Translations under genes and position numbers: made by a program
Source: Flavobacteriaceae bacterium
GTDB lineage: Bacteria; Bacteroidota; Bacteroidia; Flavobacteriales; Flavobacteriaceae
DNA: 36,486 nt
Reading direction: 5' to 3'
NCBI GenBank assembly: GCA_013215105.1
Contig: JABSPL010000007.1
Coordinates: 1-36,486 of the forward strand
The notes under the pieces: generated by a model
Told to the model about the DNA's origin: nothing
Seen by the model: only the letters and a program-made list of their open reading frames with translations
The model's database searches: none
In this document: one piece after another, positions 35,641-36,486 of the stretch
How positions within the stretch are numbered: position 1 is the stretch's first letter
Layout: each line of letters begins with the position of its first letter

Positions 35641-36252
35641 CTATTCTTCTTCCTCACAGATACCTGCTGTAAGATTTTCTAAAGTAGGGTTATAAGCGTT
35701 ACCTGATGTTTCAAAATCTTTTTCAGGGTTAAAACCTTTTACTCCGTCTTCAAATTCGGCAGTAAATAAAGTATTCAATCCACAGTAGCTTGATAGTAGT
35801 GTATTCCCTGTAGCTTTGGAACTACCAACCGAGCGGACTATATTTTCTAAACCATTTAGGTTAGTCAATGAAGTATTTCCTACGAAATGTAAAGTACCTG
35901 ATATATTAGTTATATCATAATCAGCTCTATAACCAGTCGTTGTTTGAGGATTTCTCATATAATTATTAGAATCTTTTCTGTTGTATTGAGTCAATAATGT
36001 TCTCATTCCTGATTCACCTCTTGCAGAAGTAAATAGAGAAGAAGTATCACCTATAGACAAATGTCCAGCAATACCTATATATCCTTTAGCTACAAATGCG
36101 TCAACATCATTCTGAGTCAAAAGATCTACACTTCCTGAATGTATATTGCTAATTTCTTCTTCTTCTGGAACTTCTGATACTACATCAGTAGCATCATAGT
36201 TACAACTTGCGAATAGCATTACAAGTGCCATTGCGTAAATTAATTTTTTCAT
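35641..36252 (-). CDS. predicted lipoprotein with a repeat-like core
   Basis: 203 aa. The signal peptide ends in a lipobox, MLFASC, with lipidated Cys at residue 17. An acidic run (PEEEEI) follows about 13 residues later, as often seen in surface-exposed Bacteroidota lipoproteins. The segment ISGTLHFVGNTSLTNLNGLENIVRSV (about 117-142) resembles one unit of a leucine-rich or receptor-L-like repeat, and the C-terminus ends CEEEE. No enzyme motif is recognised. The gene is alone, ends at a shared terminator and begins near 36252. The 234 bp upstream is AT-rich, with a 7-bp inverted repeat (36287-36306). Its role is unknown, probably cell-surface. Confidence 0.8.
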   Translation of the reverse strand: MKKLIYAMALVMLFASCNYDATDVVSEVPEEEEISNIHSGSVDLLTQNDVDAFVAKGYIGIAGHLSIGDTSSLFTSARGESGMRTLLTQYNRKDSNNYMRNPQTTTGYRADYDITNISGTLHFVGNTSLTNLNGLENIVRSVGSSKATGNTLLSSYCGLNTLFTAEFEDGVKGFNPEKDFETSGNAYNPTLENLTAGICEEEE

Positions 36253-36486
36253 GTTTTTGAAAGTTTAGTTGGTTATTAATAAAATATTAAACATTTAGTT
36301 GTTTAATCATTATCAAGCCTACATTATTTTTAAAAATAAACCAAAAAACATTATTTTATTTCAAAATAGTGTTTTAGCTGAGTTATTACTTGCATTTGTA
36401 AATAGTTTAATTGCAATTAATTATCTATATAATTAATGTAAAAAAAATATTTTTACTCTAAAAAAACTTTAAAATATTAAAAGAAT

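Noticed and set aside
36287-36306. 7-bp inverted repeat TTAAACA/TGTTTAA upstream of the lipoprotein gene
   Set aside because: Short arms in very AT-rich DNA; easily expected by chance, so not promoted to a finding.

Overview
The window is chromosomal DNA from an AT-rich member of the Bacteroidota, most likely class Flavobacteriia. Several features point there. Start codons are preceded by A-rich stretches rather than strong Shine-Dalgarno sites. Many promoters carry the Bacteroidota -7 element TAnnTTTG. The gene families fit as well: an OMP/LytS/LytR-type operon, a Crp/Fnr regulator of the Bacteroidota kind, a pyruvate dehydrogenase E2 with two lipoyl domains, serC-serA, oxygen-dependent HemF and a HemJ-type oxidase. 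I cannot name the genus. No rRNA, intact tRNA, CRISPR array, prophage or complete insertion sequence was found.

Layout. 39-4040 (minus) is a compact operon for an outer-membrane beta-barrel protein, a LytS-type histidine kinase and a LytTR response regulator. Its upstream region holds four direct repeats of TTTGTCGGGTT. 4544-5947 (plus) is an RtcB-type RNA ligase. 6277-7502 is a small unknown protein divergent from hemF. 7667-10285 (plus) is pdhA-pdhC. 10370-11240 is a decayed patch with an IS630-like helix-turn-helix fragment, an orphan hairpin and an 84-bp nested inverted repeat. 11241-11903 (minus) is a LolD-like ATPase. 12108-16285 (plus) is a DEAH helicase followed by valS. 16364-17907 (minus) is bcp, a Crp/Fnr regulator and a DoxX-like membrane protein. 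17950-18585 (plus) is nth. 18670-20694 (minus) is serC-serA, 20936-21406 (minus) an Lrp/AsnC regulator, and 21654-23938 (minus) obgE-rarA. 24417-25235 (plus) is a class IV aminotransferase.

The second half is dominated by haem synthesis. A minus-strand operon (AraC regulator, hemH, a methyltransferase, hemJ; 28455 to 25303) is divergent from a plus-strand operon (hemA, hemC, hemD, hemB, a cysteine hydrolase, hemL, hemE; 28727 to 35468). With hemF at 6600, every step from glutamyl-tRNA to protohaem is encoded here. The 271-bp divergent region carries a clear hemA promoter and a Fur-box-like 19-mer. A lipoprotein gene (35641-36252, minus) closes the window.

Most genes are ordinary housekeeping genes. 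The most distinctive signals are the paired direct-repeat operator at 4145-4206, the two non-canonical genes inside the haem operons, a cysteine-free endonuclease III, and several palindromes or hairpins in intergenic DNA. I saw no convincing defence system or other novel multi-gene system.
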